This document shows, one piece after another, positions 29,257 through 38,866 of a stretch of DNA of 64,000 nucleotides. Within the stretch, counting starts at the first letter, position 1. Each line of letters begins with the position of its first letter. Below the pieces are notes generated by a model. The model was not told where the DNA came from and did no database searches. It saw only the letters and a program-made list of their open reading frames with translations. Source of the stretch: Clostridium sp. CAG:571 (GTDB lineage: Bacteria; Bacillota; Clostridia; TANB77; CAG-508); assembly GCA_000434015.1 (NCBI GenBank), contig HF999522.1, forward strand, positions 1 to 64,000, in the 5' to 3' direction. Made by a program: the position numbers and the translations under genes.

Positions 29257-30570
29257 ATGGCAAAAAACGATCAACAAAAAAATATTAAATGTTCATTTTG
29301 TGGAAAAACGCAAAATGCTGTGGAAAGAATTATTGCAGGTCCAGGTGTATACATTTGTGATGAGTGTATAAAAGTTTGTAATAATATATTAGAAGATGAT
29401 AATTATGAAAATAATGAAGTTGCATATACAATAAATGACGAAGACAAACTTTTGAGTCCACAAGAAATAAAGGAAATATTAGACTCTTATGTAATAGGGC
29501 AAGAAGAGGCTAAAAAAACATTAGCAGTAGCTGTATACAACCATTATAAAAGAATAAATAATAAAACAGATAAAAAAGATGACGTAGAAATACAAAAAAG
29601 TAATGTATTATTATTAGGACCTACAGGTTGTGGAAAAACTTTACTTGCACAAACTCTAGCAAAAATACTAAATGTTCCATTTGCAATAGCAGATGCAACC
29701 ACATTAACAGAAGCAGGATATGTTGGTGAAGACGTAGAAAACATTTTGCTTAAATTAATTCAAGCTGCAGATTATGATATAGAAAAAGCAGAAAGAGGAA
29801 TAATTTATATAGATGAAATAGATAAAATTTCAAGAAAATCAGAAAATCCATCTATAACAAGAGATGTAAGTGGTGAAGGAGTACAACAAGCACTATTAAA
29901 AATAATAGAAGGTACAGTGGCTTCAGTTCCACCTCAAGGAGGTAGAAAACATCCACATCAAGAATTCTTACAAATTAATACTGAAAACATTTTATTTATA
30001 TGTGGAGGAGCTTTTGAAGGTCTAGAAAAAATTGTAAAAGATAGAACAGGAAAAAAATCTATAGGATTTGGTGCTCAAATTGATAGTAATAAAGATATGA
30101 GCAAATATTCAATCTTTGAAAAATTATTACCACAAGATTTATTAAAATTTGGATTGATTCCAGAGTTTGTTGGAAGATTGCCAATTATTGCAACTTTAAA
30201 AGAATTAGATAAAGAAGCTTTAATTGATATTGTTACAAAGCCAAAAAATGCTTTAGTAAAGCAATATAAAAAGTTAATGGAATTAGATAATGTGGAATTA
30301 GAATTTGAACCAGAAGCTTTAGAATTAATAGTTGATAAAGCAATAGAAAGAAAAACAGGAGCAAGAGGATTACGTTCTATTATAGAAGATATAATGCGTG
30401 ATATAATGTTTGAAATACCATCAAATCCAAAAATTGAAAAATGTATTGTGACTAAAGAAACAGTTCAATTAGGTGAACCACCAAAAGTAATTATTAATAA
30501 TAATAGAGAAGATAAAAAAACAGTTAGAACAGAAAGATTGTCAACTAGCAATAGAGAAGAAACAGCATAA
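29257..30570 (+). CDS. clpX: ATP-dependent Clp protease ATP-binding subunit ClpX
   Basis: The N-terminal zinc-binding domain (CSFCGK...CDEC, residues 9-35) recruits substrates. The AAA+ module has Walker [13 protein letters not shown] (near residue 125), Walker [11 protein letters not shown], and pore loop GYVGEDVE. The C-terminal [17 protein letters not shown] sensor-2 region reads [17 protein letters not shown]. It unfolds substrates for ClpP. Full length at 437 residues. Confidence 0.96.
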   Translation: MAKNDQQKNIKCSFCGKTQNAVERIIAGPGVYICDECIKVCNNILEDDNYENNEVAYTINDEDKLLSPQEIKEILDSYVIGQEEAKKTLAVAVYNHYKRINNKTDKKDDVEIQKSNVLLLGPTGCGKTLLAQTLAKILNVPFAIADATTLTEAGYVGEDVENILLKLIQAADYDIEKAERGIIYIDEIDKISRKSENPSITRDVSGEGVQQALLKIIEGTVASVPPQGGRKHPHQEFLQINTENILFICGGAFEGLEKIVKDRTGKKSIGFGAQIDSNKDMSKYSIFEKLLPQDLLKFGLIPEFVGRLPIIATLKELDKEALIDIVTKPKNALVKQYKKLMELDNVELEFEPEALELIVDKAIERKTGARGLRSIIEDIMRDIMFEIPSNPKIEKCIVTKETVQLGEPPKVIINNNREDKKTVRTERLSTSNREETA

Positions 30571-30666
30571 ATTTTAAATATTGATATTTAAGTTTGCTTT
30601 TTTTAGATATATATGCTAAAATAGACAAAGATTTTAAGTTATTCTAAAGTTAAGGAGAGTGTAACA

Positions 30667-30915
30667 ATGCAAATAGCAAAATATGTAGTATTAGGTTTAT
30701 ATTTAATTGTTTGTATAGCTTTAATAGTATTAGCAACAATACAAACAAAAGAAACACAAGGAGCATCTGCTACTATTACAGGTTCAACAACAAACAATTT
30801 CTTCGAAAAGAATAAAGGAAGAACTAAAGAAGGAAAATTAAAAAAATGGACAATTATATTAGGAATAGTGTTTGTTGTATTAGCAGTTGTATTAGGAATA
30901 TTATTTGTAATGTAA
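30667..30915 (+). CDS. secG: Preprotein translocase subunit SecG
   Basis: A small protein (82 residues) with two membrane helices separated by a Gly/Ser/Thr-rich loop (QGASATITGSTTNNFFEKNKGRTKEG), the hallmark of SecG. It assists SecYE export. It lies just before rnr, the usual secG-rnr order in Firmicutes. AAGGAGAG precedes the ATG. Confidence 0.9.
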   Translation: MQIAKYVVLGLYLIVCIALIVLATIQTKETQGASATITGSTTNNFFEKNKGRTKEGKLKKWTIILGIVFVVLAVVLGILFVM

Positions 30916-30927
30916 AAAAATTATTAT

Positions 30928-30955
30928 AAACCGCATGTTTCCATGCGGTTTTATT
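30928..30955 (+). terminator. Terminator downstream of secG
   Basis: A 10-bp perfect inverted repeat (AAACCGCATG/CATGCGGTTT) with a 4-nt loop and TTTATTT tail. Its strength suggests rnr has its own start or relies on read-through. Confidence 0.85.
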
Positions 30956-31026
30956 TGTAAAAATATTAAAACAAACATTATGAACAAATTAAAATTTGTT
31001 CTAACTCTATTTTATAAGGAGCGAAT

Positions 31027-33534
31027 ATGAAAAAAGAGAAAAATAAAATAAGTTTGCCAAAAGCTGAAAAAAATGAAATTGAAAAAAAAATAAAAGAAGG
31101 TAAGGAAATTAAAGAAAAAACAGAAAAAGAAAAAACAAATAAATTAAGGGTAGCAGAAAATAAAGTAAAAGAAAATAAATTTAAAAGAGATAATAAAGAT
31201 AATATAGTAAATGAAATACAAAAAAAATCACAAAGTATACAAAATCAGGAAGAAAGAAAAAATAAAATTTTGGATTTTATGAAAAACGAACAGTATGTAC
31301 CAATGAAAGTAAAAGAAATAGCAGTAGTATTTAATGTACCTAAAAATGAATATGAAGATTTTAGAAAAATAATAAATGAGTTAGAAACAGAAAATAAGAT
31401 TGAAAAAAATAAAAAATCAAAATATAAGTTAATAGATAGTTCAAAATTTCTAACAGGAATTTTTAGAGGAAATCAGAGAGGATATGGTTTTGTAAAAATA
31501 GAAGATTCTGATGAAGAAATATATGTATCAGGACATAATACTAAAAATGCACTAAATGGAGACAAAGTATTTGTAGAAATAACAGATACAGATATTGAAA
31601 ATATTCATAAAGAAGGAAAAATTGTAAAAATATTAAAACATGAAAAAGATACTGTTGTTGGTTTATTTCAAAAAAGTAAAAATTTTGCATTTGTTGTTCC
31701 AGATGATAAAAGATTAGGAACAGATATATTCATATCAAAAAAGAATTTTGGAAAAGCAAGAAATAATCATAAAGTATTAGTAAAAATACTTAAGTATCCT
31801 GAAAGAGGAAAAAATGCAGAAGGAAAAGTTATAGAAGTAATAGGAAATGTAAATGAAGCAGGTGTAGACATGCTTTCATTAATAAAGGAATATAATCTAC
31901 CATATAAATTTCCAGATCCTGTTGTAGAAGAAGCTAAAAAAATTAATTCAGAAATATCAAAAGAAGATATAAAAAATAGATTAGATTTAAGACAAGAGGA
32001 GATTTTTACAATAGATGGAGAAGATGCTAAAGATTTAGATGATGCAGTTTATGTAAAAAAATTAACTTCAGGAAATTATGAACTAGGAGTTCATATTGCA
32101 GATGTAAGCTACTATGTAAAAGAAAATTCAAAATTAGATAAAGAAGCAATATTAAGAGGAACAAGTATATATATGATGGATAGAGTAATTCCAATGCTTC
32201 CAAGAGAATTATCTAATGGAATATGTAGCCTAAATCAAGGGGAAGATAGATTTGCAATATCAGTAATTATGGAAATAAATAAAGATGGTAAAGTTGTATC
32301 ATCAGATATTAAAAAAAGTGTTATAAATGTAACTAGAAGAATGAATTATAAAGATGTAACAACATTATTAGAATATGCAGAAAAAATAGACGGTAAAGAA
32401 AATATTAAAATTGAAAAAAATAATGAAAGTAAAGTAGATTTTGAAACTAACATTGAAAATAAAGCAAACTTTGAAGGCAATATTGAAAATAAAGTAGATA
32501 CTGAAAATGAAAAAAATATAGAAAATATAGTTATAGAAAAGTACAAAGAATTTATTCCACATTTTGTTAGAATGAAAGAACTTGCTAAAATTTTATTAGA
32601 AAAAAGAAAAAGAGATGGAAGTTTAGATTTAGATATTCCAGAAAGTAAAATTATATTAAATGAAGATGGTATTGCGATCGATGTAAAAAAATATGAGCTT
32701 ACAATTTCGAACAGCATAATAGAGCAATTTATGTTAATTACAAACGAAACTGTTGCAGAAAAGTTTTATTGGTTAGAAGCACCTTTTATTTATCGTGTTC
32801 ATGAGGCACCAGATATAGAAAAAATAGAAGAACTTAACAAATTTTTATATAACTTTGGTTACAAAATAAAAGGCAGCAAAGACAATATACATCCTAAAGC
32901 ATTTGCACAGGTTTTAGAAAGTATAAAAGGAAAACCAGAAGAAAGAGTAGTATCTAATTTGATACTAAGAACTTTAAAAGTAGCAAGATATGAAAGCGAA
33001 AATAAAGGACATTTTGGTATTGCAAGCAAATACTATTGTCACTTTACATCACCAATAAGGAGATATCCAGATTTATTTATACACAGAGTAATATCAAAAT
33101 ATTTAGAAAACAATTATAATATTTCAGATAGAATAAAGGAAAAATACCATATAGATTCTATAGATTATGCAGATAGTTCTTCAGAAAGAGAAAGAGTAGC
33201 ACAAAAGGTAGAACGTGATAGTATAGATATTAAAAAGGCAGAATACATGCAAGATAAAATTGGAAATATTTATGATGGAATTGTTTCGAATGTTACTTCA
33301 TTTGGAGTTTTTGTAGAGTTAGAAAATACAGTAGAAGGTTTAATCAGATTTGAAAATTTAGGTGATGAGTACTTTATTTATGATGAAGAGCATAAACATT
33401 TAATAGGTGAGCATTCAAATGAAATAATAAAAGTTGGAGATGCCATGACGATAAAAGTAATAGAAGCGAATAAGGAATCAAGAAGAATATCATTTAGAAG
33501 AGTTCAAAATAATAGAAAGAAGGTAATTTTATGA
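31027..33534 (+). CDS. rnr: Ribonuclease R
   Basis: Processive 3'-5' exoribonuclease. The order is a Lys/Glu-rich lead (residues 1-80), a winged-helix domain (80-140), cold-shock domains, the RNB catalytic domain with GEDAKDLDDAVYV near residue 330 (the Mg-binding aspartates), and SPIRRYPDLFIHR, then a C-terminal S1 domain (SNVTSFGVFVELEN). Residues about 455-500 are an insertion of near-repeats built on NIENK, inside the RNB domain. It is 835 residues long, above the usual 700-780. A 16-bp palindrome (30983-31002 region) lies upstream. Confidence 0.93.
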   Translation: MKKEKNKISLPKAEKNEIEKKIKEGKEIKEKTEKEKTNKLRVAENKVKENKFKRDNKDNIVNEIQKKSQSIQNQEERKNKILDFMKNEQYVPMKVKEIAVVFNVPKNEYEDFRKIINELETENKIEKNKKSKYKLIDSSKFLTGIFRGNQRGYGFVKIEDSDEEIYVSGHNTKNALNGDKVFVEITDTDIENIHKEGKIVKILKHEKDTVVGLFQKSKNFAFVVPDDKRLGTDIFISKKNFGKARNNHKVLVKILKYPERGKNAEGKVIEVIGNVNEAGVDMLSLIKEYNLPYKFPDPVVEEAKKINSEISKEDIKNRLDLRQEEIFTIDGEDAKDLDDAVYVKKLTSGNYELGVHIADVSYYVKENSKLDKEAILRGTSIYMMDRVIPMLPRELSNGICSLNQGEDRFAISVIMEINKDGKVVSSDIKKSVINVTRRMNYKDVTTLLEYAEKIDGKENIKIEKNNESKVDFETNIENKANFEGNIENKVDTENEKNIENIVIEKYKEFIPHFVRMKELAKILLEKRKRDGSLDLDIPESKIILNEDGIAIDVKKYELTISNSIIEQFMLITNETVAEKFYWLEAPFIYRVHEAPDIEKIEELNKFLYNFGYKIKGSKDNIHPKAFAQVLESIKGKPEERVVSNLILRTLKVARYESENKGHFGIASKYYCHFTSPIRRYPDLFIHRVISKYLENNYNISDRIKEKYHIDSIDYADSSSERERVAQKVERDSIDIKKAEYMQDKIGNIYDGIVSNVTSFGVFVELENTVEGLIRFENLGDEYFIYDEEHKHLIGEHSNEIIKVGDAMTIKVIEANKESRRISFRRVQNNRKKVIL

Positions 33535-34082
33535 AAAAAAGTGTGAAACCACAAACAGCATTAGCTCCAGTACCAGTAGCGATGGTATCATGTGGAGATG
33601 AAGAAAATTCAAATATTACTACTATAGCTTGGACAGGAATAATCAATTCAGAACCACCACTTGTATATGTTTCAATAAGACCAACAAGACATTCATATTC
33701 TATAATAAAAGAAAAAGGTGAATTTGTAATAAATATACCAGATGAAAAATTAGTTGTAGCAGCTGACTTCTGTGGTACAAAATCTGGTAGAGATGTAGAC
33801 AAATTTAAAGAAGCTAAATTAGATAAAGAAAAAGCTCAAATAGTAAAAGCACCATTAATAAAACAATGTCCAATTAATTTAGAATGTAAAGTAAAAGAAA
33901 TAAAACATTTAGGATCACATGATATGTTTATCGGAGAAATTATAGCTGTAAATGTAGACGATGAATGTGTAAAAGAAAATGGAAATATAGATTATGGAAA
34001 AGCCAATATAATTACGTACATGGGGCAAGAATATTTTGTGGCTAATAAAAAAATAGCTGATAGAGGAATATGTTTAAAATAA
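33531..34082 (+). CDS. Flavin reductase-like FMN-binding protein
   Basis: A 183-residue split-barrel flavin-binding protein. ALAPVPVAMVSCGDEENSN, TIAWTG and LGSHDMFIGEI match the DIM6/NTAB flavin reductase family. It overlaps rnr by 4 bp (ATGA), so it is translationally coupled to it. This place is usually taken by smpB. It is a paralogue of the gene at 199-915, without the basic tail. Function beyond FMN binding is unknown. Confidence 0.87.
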   Translation: MKKSVKPQTALAPVPVAMVSCGDEENSNITTIAWTGIINSEPPLVYVSIRPTRHSYSIIKEKGEFVINIPDEKLVVAADFCGTKSGRDVDKFKEAKLDKEKAQIVKAPLIKQCPINLECKVKEIKHLGSHDMFIGEIIAVNVDDECVKENGNIDYGKANIITYMGQEYFVANKKIADRGICLK

Positions 34083-34088
34083 ATTATA

Positions 34089-34132
34089 AAAAATCTACAA
34101 AGAAATTTGATTTTTCTTTGTAGATTTTTTTG
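34089..34132 (+). terminator. Terminator of the rnr operon
   Basis: A 16-bp perfect inverted repeat (34089-34104 and 34113-34128) is followed by TTTTTTG. Between it and the minus-strand small ORF at 34273-34437 nothing else is recognisable. Confidence 0.9.
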
Positions 34133-34272
34133 TACTTTTGTTAAGAGTTAGAAAAAACAATCTTTTTATTACTTAATACTAAAGAGATACTTATTATAAG
34201 AGCTGTTACTCTTGCTAATAATAAAAAATGTCAAATGTGTTTTGGTGCTAAGTAATTATGATTCAAGTGTGA

Positions 34273-34437
34273 TTATCTAATATATACCATATAAGTAGGT
34301 AAGAATAAAATTATTGTTGCAAGAACTATTACAAAAATTCCACCAAAAATGTTTTGATTATTTTTTATTTCATATAAACCATATGAAACTGTTTTAAAAA
34401 ATACAAATATAGAAAAAAACAATACAATTATAATCAT
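34273..34437 (-). CDS. Small two-helix membrane protein at the end of the gerA operon
   Basis: A 54-residue ORF (MIIIVLFFSIFVFFKTVSYG...) with two predicted membrane helices (residues 1-15 and 33-50). It is preceded by an AGGAAGG box (34445-34451) and starts 26 bp after the end of gerAC. It has GC content and codon use like its neighbours. I do not recognise a family. Its position suggests a small germination-receptor accessory protein, as seen with the small D subunits of some ger operons, but this is inference only. Confidence 0.6.
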   Translation of the reverse strand: MIIIVLFFSIFVFFKTVSYGLYEIKNNQNIFGGIFVIVLATIILFLPTYMVYIR

Positions 34438-34462
34438 TTTTTATCCTTCCTATCTATAAAAA

Positions 34463-35709
34463 TTAAACTTCTGTAAAAAGTAAGCTAGATATTACTGTAC
34501 AATTTACATTAACATTAAATATAGAATTTTTATAATTTTCTAACCAATTATAACTTTCCCAATTAGAATTTGTTTTAAATTGCGATACACCATATTTTCC
34601 AAGTGAACATATATCAGAATTATAATCTAAAGATGTTTTGTATAGAAAATTTGAAATTTGTTTTTCTAAATAACTATTAACTGATTGTTCAAGTTTTTCT
34701 ATATTTTCATTTGTAAGTTCTTCAGAATTTTTATTTGTAGACACAATTCGAGCTTTTATAGAAACATCAACATCAATATAAGGCGAGTCGTTTATAAAAT
34801 ATACTTTCTTTTTAGTATTTCTTTTTTTATAAATATATAAATCTACAGTTGTACCATTGTCTATAGGATTTACAATAGATATTGTACAGTTTTCCAATTT
34901 ATTTGTTAACAATAAATAACAAGCAGTTTCAACACCGAGATAGCTCGCCTACTAATTTATCACCTTTAAAAACAGCAAGTCCAATTGTTTCAGCAGTTGT
35001 TTTGGAAGAAAGTGTTGAAGTTCCAGCTTTTACATTTGCATTTTTTTCAGAATTAGATAAAGAATTCAAATCGTCATTATTTGACTTATTAGAACTTACA
35101 CCACCGAAGAATTGCACAAGGTTCACTAAAATTACTTTTTAATTGATTAAAAAAATATGAAATCTTTATATAAGCAGTATAACCTGTAAATTCTGTAGTT
35201 GCAGGAACAATTTCATAGTATTTAGATACTAAAGTTTCAAAAGTAGGTTTTGAGTTTTCTATAAAATATTTTGAATCACATTTACTAATAATTAAACCAG
35301 TATCTGGTCTTAATTGTACATCATTAATTAAAGTATATACTTCTTTTTCAATTCCTTTATTGTAAGCTAATTCTTCAGAAATAACTAAAACTTTGCAATG
35401 TGATAAATTAATTTGCTTACTAATATAATTATTTACTAAGTTAATAGCAGAACTAACAGAAGAAGCATCTACAGTGTATATATATGTTTGAGCAGCTCCA
35501 GAACCACCACTGCCTTCACCACCTGAGCTACTAGGTCTTGTGAATTGAAAATGTACTTTTAAATTATTAGAATCTCCAGAATCGATACCAATAGCAACAG
35601 CATATGCAAAATCATCAATGTCTTGTTCGTGATTAAATCCAATGGTAAAAACTATAATGATTACTAAGATAATAGCTATTTTTAAAATAACAAGAAGTAT
35701 GTTTTTCAA
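34463..35709 (-). CDS. gerAC: Spore germination protein GerAC (lipoprotein), read through two CGGT +1 shifts
   Basis: The Ger(x)C subunit of the nutrient germinant receptor. Residues 1-25 form a hydrophobic N-terminus. The domain-1 motif EQDIDDFAYAVAIGIDSG is followed by KVLVISEELAYNKGIEKEV. Frame 0 breaks at CGG (35106-35104); the +1 frame gives AILGGVSSNKS, then AVFKGDKLVGELS. A second CGG (34937-34935) shifts again, giving GVETACYLLLTNKLENCTI and the rest. The total is 414 residues. Two shifts in one protein demand efficient decoding. The start is TTG with AAGGAGG upstream, and it overlaps gerAB by 4 bp. The usual lipobox cysteine is not evident. Confidence 0.85.
34934..34937 (-). other. 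CGGT +1 frameshift / quadruplet glycine site, gerAC (second)
   Basis: On the minus strand CGG follows TCT in the frame set by the first shift. GGT in +1 continues the protein as GELS-GVETACYLLL, the expected GerAC sequence. Otherwise translation ends two codons later. Confidence 0.85.
35103..35106 (-). other. CGGT +1 frameshift / quadruplet glycine site, gerAC (first)
   Basis: The minus-strand frame-0 codon 202 is CGG after CTT. GGT in +1 restores AILGGV. In frame 0 the ORF stops five codons on. Confidence 0.85.
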
Positions 35710-36816
35710 CCTAAAATTTCCTCCTTATTTTTATTTTTTAGTTTGTTTTTTATATTAGCTAAAATTAAAATAAGCACACTTGTAAGAATAACAAAGTATA
35801 AAGTAGAGTTTTTATAAAAAGTTTTGTCAAAAGTATTAATATCTGCTAAATTTCTTGGAAGCAGACTAAAACAAAAGATTAATAAACAAACTGGGTATAC
35901 TAAGCTAGAACTACTTTCTATACAAGTTATCTTTTTTAATATTCTTAAAACAATCATAACAATAATATTTAAATATAAACCGACTTCCGAAATCCAAAGA
36001 AGTAAAAATATTGCATCAATTCTTTGGAAAAATGTTCCGAATTCTATATATCTGCTTGCTAAGTAAATTGGCATTATTCCATTTTCTTGAGTAATAAAAG
36101 AAAATATGAAGGTTAATGAAAATACGCAAAGTATTAGGTATATGGCAGAAATAACTATAGAAGTAACAGCAATCTTTTTAAATTTACTAGTGTCTTTTAA
36201 GAAAGGAGGCATAAATAAAATAAGAAAAAGACAGCTGTAAGAATAAATATTGCTTGTTCCAATAATAAATGTTTCATTTGCCCCGTCCCCAAGAAGAGGA
36301 AACATTCTTTGAGGTACAAAATTCTTGATGTTAGCTAAAAAAATGAATATGATACCAGCTAAAATAAGTGGAAGAATTAATGTATTACTACGTATAATAG
36401 ACTTTTCACCAGACATATTACTAAAAGCAGCAAGTAGTACAAAAAGAGCAACAATAAAATAAATATTAGTTCTTTTAAAATATATTATTTTTAAACATTC
36501 ACAAAAATCTCTAAGAAGAATACTGCTAGTAAGTAAAATATATATAATAAATAAAAATCCAATTATAAATTTAAACCACTTTCCAAATAAAAAATTAGAC
36601 ACATCTAAAATATCAGCTCCAGGAAATTTTTTAAATAAACTACATACAAATAATGTAAGTAAAATGGCTAAAATACTTATATATATAGTATTTAAAGGAG
36701 CAGAAGAACCGGGTGGTACTAAATACAATTCTTGGAATATTTAAAATTATATGATTTACCATAAGAGTTACAATTAAAAATATAGCAGCAATAGAACTTA
36801 CTTTTGCATTATTCAT
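35706..36816 (-). CDS. gerAB: Spore germination protein GerAB (permease), read through a CGGT +1 shift
   Basis: The membrane subunit of the germinant receptor, related to amino-acid permeases (APC fold). About ten helices lie in 369 residues. The only start with a ribosome binding site (AAAGGA) is the ATG at 36816-36814. From it the reading runs MNNAKVSSIAAIFLI...PRIVFSTT to a CGG at codon 36. Dropping the C gives GSSAPLNTIYISILAILL and all further helices. Without the shift the first helix is lost. It lies 33 bp after gerAA and overlaps gerAC by 4 bp. Confidence 0.88.
36708..36711 (-). other. CGGT +1 frameshift / quadruplet glycine site in gerAB
   Basis: The minus-strand frame-0 codon 36 is CGG after ACC. 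GGT in +1 gives FSTTGSSAP, joining helix 1 to the rest of GerAB. Confidence 0.85.
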
Positions 36817-36849
36817 AAATATTTTTCCTTTCTAGCTAAAAAGCATTTT

Positions 36850-38554
36850 TTAATTTTGCCTATTCCAATATCTCCACTTCATACTAATATGATTTTGAGA
36901 TAGTCCTTTTTTAGTATTTAAATAATCAGGTCTTTGTTCACGTCTCCAAGTAGGAGGAACTAAATATTTAGTACTTGTTTTTGTTGTAAGAGGCGCATAT
37001 GGAACCATATAAGGTACTCCAAAAGATTTTATACTGCATAATAGTGAAATATAGAATAGTATTCCTAAAGATATACCTAAAAAACCAGACATATATGCAA
37101 GTATAATAAATAAAAATCTTGAAATTCTTAAATGAAATCCAAACGAAAAATCTGGAATAGCAAATGATGCAATACCTGTGATTGCAATAATAATTATTAA
37201 AATAGGGCTAACTATGCTGGCACTTACAGCAGCTTGACCAAGAACTAAAGCACCAACAATGCCGAATAGTAGGTCCAATTGGAGAAGGAACTCTTAATCC
37301 CGCCTCTCTGATAAGCTCAAAAGATATTTCCATTAAAACAACTTCAAATATCACAGGAAAAGGAACATTTGCTCTTGAAGCCATAATAGAAAATAAAAGC
37401 TCTGTAGGTATAAGTTCTTGATGAAAATTAGTTACACCAACCCATATTCCTGGAAGAAGTAGGGTTAAAAATATAGCAATTCCTCTGATAAATTTTAAAA
37501 AATTTGCAAAAAATGGATTAAGATTAGTATCTTCAGGTGAAGCTATAAAATCCATAAATACAGCAGGTGCTATCAAAACATATGGGTTACCATTTACTAT
37601 AATGATTACTTTACCATCAAATAAATGCTTAGTTGCTCTATCTGGACGTTCAGTAGACAAAAGAACTGGAATTCCACATTTACTATCTTCAGTTATTAAC
37701 TGCTCTAATTCTCCAGTAGAAAGCAAAGAATCTATATCCAAATTGTTTAATCTGAATTTTACTTCTGAAACTAAATTGTTATTGGTTATGTTTTTCATAT
37801 AGCAAACAGCACATTTTGTTTTACTTATTTTACCAACTTCAATGTTTTCAATAACAAGATTTTCATTATTTACAATACGTCTAATTAAAGATGTATTAGT
37901 CCTTAAATTTTCAACAAAGCCTTCCTGAGGACCTTTTATAACAATTTCATTATTAGGACTATCGACACTTCTTTGCTTAAAACCTTTTACATCAATATCA
38001 AAAGCAATATTAATTGAATCTACAAAAAGAGCACAGTTGCCAGAATTTATTCCAGAAATTATACTGTCAAAATCTTTATCTTTTTCTACACTATTCTGAG
38101 GAAGTAAACATTCATCTATATAGTTTATAATGTTAAATTTTTTTACTTTTCTTATTCTAATATTATTATTGGTTATTTCTGAAACTACTTTTTCCTGTTC
38201 ACCATCAAAACTATTAGCAGTGTTTTTTAGCATTAAGGGATTTAAAATAAAGTCGTTTACTAATTTTTGATCAACCATTCCATCTATATAAAATAAGAAA
38301 GCTGCAAATTGTTTGTTTCTAGCATTTAAAGTAAATTCTCTAATAATAACGTCACTACTAATCATAGAATTATATTTTACTTTCATAAAATTTAAATTAT
38401 TTTCTAACACATTAGAAATAGGTTTTTTTAAATCATCTTCTGGTGAGTTATTAGTATTAGGAAATTCAGAAAGCGTAAAATTGTAATTTGTTTTAGGATG
38501 ATAAGCAAAGGTATTCAAAAAAAATGTTTTAAAATCATTAATAAATCTATTCAT
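36850..38554 (-). CDS. gerAA: Spore germination protein GerAA, read through a CGGC +1 shift
   Basis: The A subunit of the germinant receptor. A large soluble N-terminal domain (residues 1-300, with SDVIIREF and YIDGMVDQKLV blocks) is followed by membrane helices. The core motif PSPIGPTI-GIVGALVLGQAAVSA spans the shift: frame-0 codon 431 is CGG and the following GGC restores the invariant glycine. The total is 567 residues, with a divergent C-terminal tail. It is the first gene of gerAA-AB-AC, presumably a forespore operon. The upstream gap to argS has no recognisable extra gene. Confidence 0.88.
37261..37264 (-). other. CGGC +1 frameshift / quadruplet glycine site in gerAA
   Basis: The minus-strand frame-0 codon 431 is CGG after ATT. 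GGC in +1 gives the TIGIVGALVLGQAAV block, the best-conserved segment of GerAA proteins. This is the only site that uses GGC. Confidence 0.88.
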
Positions 38555-38782
38555 ATATACAAATTTACTCCATTTAAATTTTAAGATTAGTTTTTCCCAA
38601 AAAATGAATAATATGTATAAAAATCTATAAAATAATATTAAAACATATAAAAGTGATTAAAATAGAAAAAATATAACTATAAATAAGAGTTAAAAATATG
38701 TTTTCATATAAGGAAATTCTTAAAACAAAAATTTAAAACATAAAAAATTTGTGTAATAGAGTTGGTTAAAATAAAAGTTTAG

Positions 38783-38811
38783 TTGACTTTTATAAGCTTA
38801 ATCTATATAAT
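38783..38811 (+). promoter_or_regulatory. argS promoter
   Basis: TTGACT, a 17-bp spacer and TATAAT lie within the 312-bp divergent gap between gerAA and argS. I see no gene, T-box or other structured leader in that gap. Confidence 0.6.
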
Positions 38812-38866
38812 AGTTACATAAAATTAATGAGTGAAAAATAATTTTGTTAAGAAAGAGGATATGAAA

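Noticed and set aside
199..34082. The two flavin reductase genes as a recombination repeat
   Set aside because: They are diverged paralogues at protein level without long identical DNA.
3206..38554. The nine CGG breaks as plain sequencing errors or pseudogenes
   Set aside because: The same base is inserted in the same context, always at a codon boundary and always before a glycine codon, and no other lesions occur in these genes. I keep artefact as the main rival that raw reads must exclude.
38555..38866. T-box leader upstream of argS
   Set aside because: The untranslated part after the promoter is only about 55 nt and has no T-box motif.
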